From NCBI GenBank assembly GCA_938003775.1, contig CALKXZ010000425.1, forward strand, positions 1-33,333: a stretch of DNA of 33,333 nucleotides, given 5' to 3'. Both the position numbers and the translations under genes were made by a program. This document shows positions 32,818 through 33,333 of the stretch, piece by piece. Every line of letters begins with the position of its first letter. Within the stretch, counting starts at the first letter, position 1. Source of the stretch: an uncultured Granulosicoccus sp. Lineage in GTDB: Bacteria > Pseudomonadota > Gammaproteobacteria > Granulosicoccales > Granulosicoccaceae. Under the pieces are notes generated by a model, which made no database searches, was not told the DNA's origin, and was given only the letters and a program-made list of their open reading frames with translations.

Positions 32818-33333
32818 ACTCGATACGCGCGCAAGTTCAACAGACCGGATAGGTGGACGCAGTATAACAACTGTCCTTGCTTGTCACCTGCCAACACTGA
32901 GTCAACCGCCGACAGCACAGCATTATGCAAGGAAAATCGAGCCCTAACCGGGACAGACGCCAGACTGATGGTCTGGGTGAAGCGATAGAAGGTGAGAGCG
33001 GGAACATTAGCGTCCCAACCCGACTCTACCTCTATGCCGCCTGCAAGCAACTGACGACTTCGACGCCACTACCTATTCAATTTTGTGCAGCATTGCCCAA
33101 AAACACCCAAGCAGCTGAGGTTTCTACCACGGGCACACCTGTAGCGGGGCACAGCCGGATTGGCGAGCGTCCTTCCAATCCTGGTAATCTACAGTCAAGA
33201 TTTGGATCATCAAACAAAGCTGTTCTGCTTCCCACCAAAATACCAATTTCATTTGTTTTCAGAGCCCATGCCAGGCGATGTTTGCTTTGGAGAACACGCA
33301 GGTGAAAGTTTCTCAGCGAGGACGCCCCTCTAT
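32818..33333 (+). other. 516-base right-end region with no convincing gene
   Basis: This region lies upstream of the DUF349 gene and runs off the window. A plus-strand frame of 63 codons from 33145 stays open to the edge, with an ATG at 33268, but it has no supporting family similarity. A hairpin GGATTGG (33157-33163) with CCAATCC (33175-33181) is visible. No promoter for the minus-strand gene could be picked out with confidence. A gene to the right may begin or end here, but the evidence is too thin to call. Confidence 0.5.

Noticed and set aside
32925-33305. A 126-codon plus-strand frame
   Set aside because: Its amino-acid composition is random-looking, with no motif, and it lies in a probable promoter region.

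Overview
The window looks like chromosomal DNA of a free-living, probably marine, Gammaproteobacterium of roughly balanced base composition. I infer this from a TRAP dicarboxylate/oxo-acid-type uptake operon, a GlnK/Amt pair, OmpA-type peptidoglycan-binding envelope proteins, a DUF6164 protein, a DUF349 protein and a secreted GH16 beta-glucanase. The exact genus cannot be fixed from the sequence. A Granulosicoccus-like relative is only a guess. I found no rRNA or tRNA genes, no transposase, no phage genes and no CRISPR array.

Layout. 1-3026 (+): the 3' part of a BON/OmpA-type envelope protein, a membrane-anchored coiled-coil protein and a DsbA-fold CSWC oxidoreductase, tightly packed. 3119-6256 (+): a DUF1800 lipoprotein and a Tat-exported DUF1501 protein, a widespread but functionally unexplained pair. 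6257-6875: non-coding, with a 55-bp tandem repeat. 6876-10243 (+): a complete TRAP transporter (binding protein, terminator hairpin, then overlapping small and large permease genes). 10458-13290 (+): a TerC-family membrane protein, a zinc-dependent medium-chain dehydrogenase and a secreted Cys-rich protein of unknown function. 13319-13657 (-): a CsaA-like tRNA-binding-domain protein. 14075-14761 (+): a glycine-zipper/OmpA lipoprotein, convergent with an SLC13/TrkA-C anion permease (14843-16642, -). The permease is divergent from a DoeB-like zinc amidohydrolase relative whose third metal ligand is replaced.

17955-23049 (+): a family 2 glycosyltransferase, a DUF6164 protein, a two-FN3 GH16 glucanase and a lipoprotein with a gluzincin-like HELVH...E motif. 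23062-25912 (-): an HNH endonuclease, an ABC exporter half-transporter and a 66-residue protein, the last divergent from a LysR regulator (26025-26936). 26967-32817 (-): glnK, amtB, an EAL phosphodiesterase with a CZB-like tail that lacks key zinc ligands, and a 962-residue DUF349 protein. The last about 500 bases have no convincing gene.

How the parts work together. The nitrogen block is transcribed EAL, amtB, glnK, the reverse of the usual glnK-amtB order. A sigma-54-like GG-N10-GC element overlaps the end of the EAL gene just before amtB. The LysR/66-aa/ABC block shares a 10-bp word (ATCCGTCTAG) upstream of both minus-strand genes, suggesting one small regulon. The most unusual DNA-level signal is a short word, AGACACCCAT. 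It sits in three copies of the 55-bp repeat (6306-6429) and once inverted nearby. It recurs four times (one copy one base short) inside the DoeB-like gene, where identical 13-mers are read in two different codon phases. This resembles REP-type repeats but no transposase is present.
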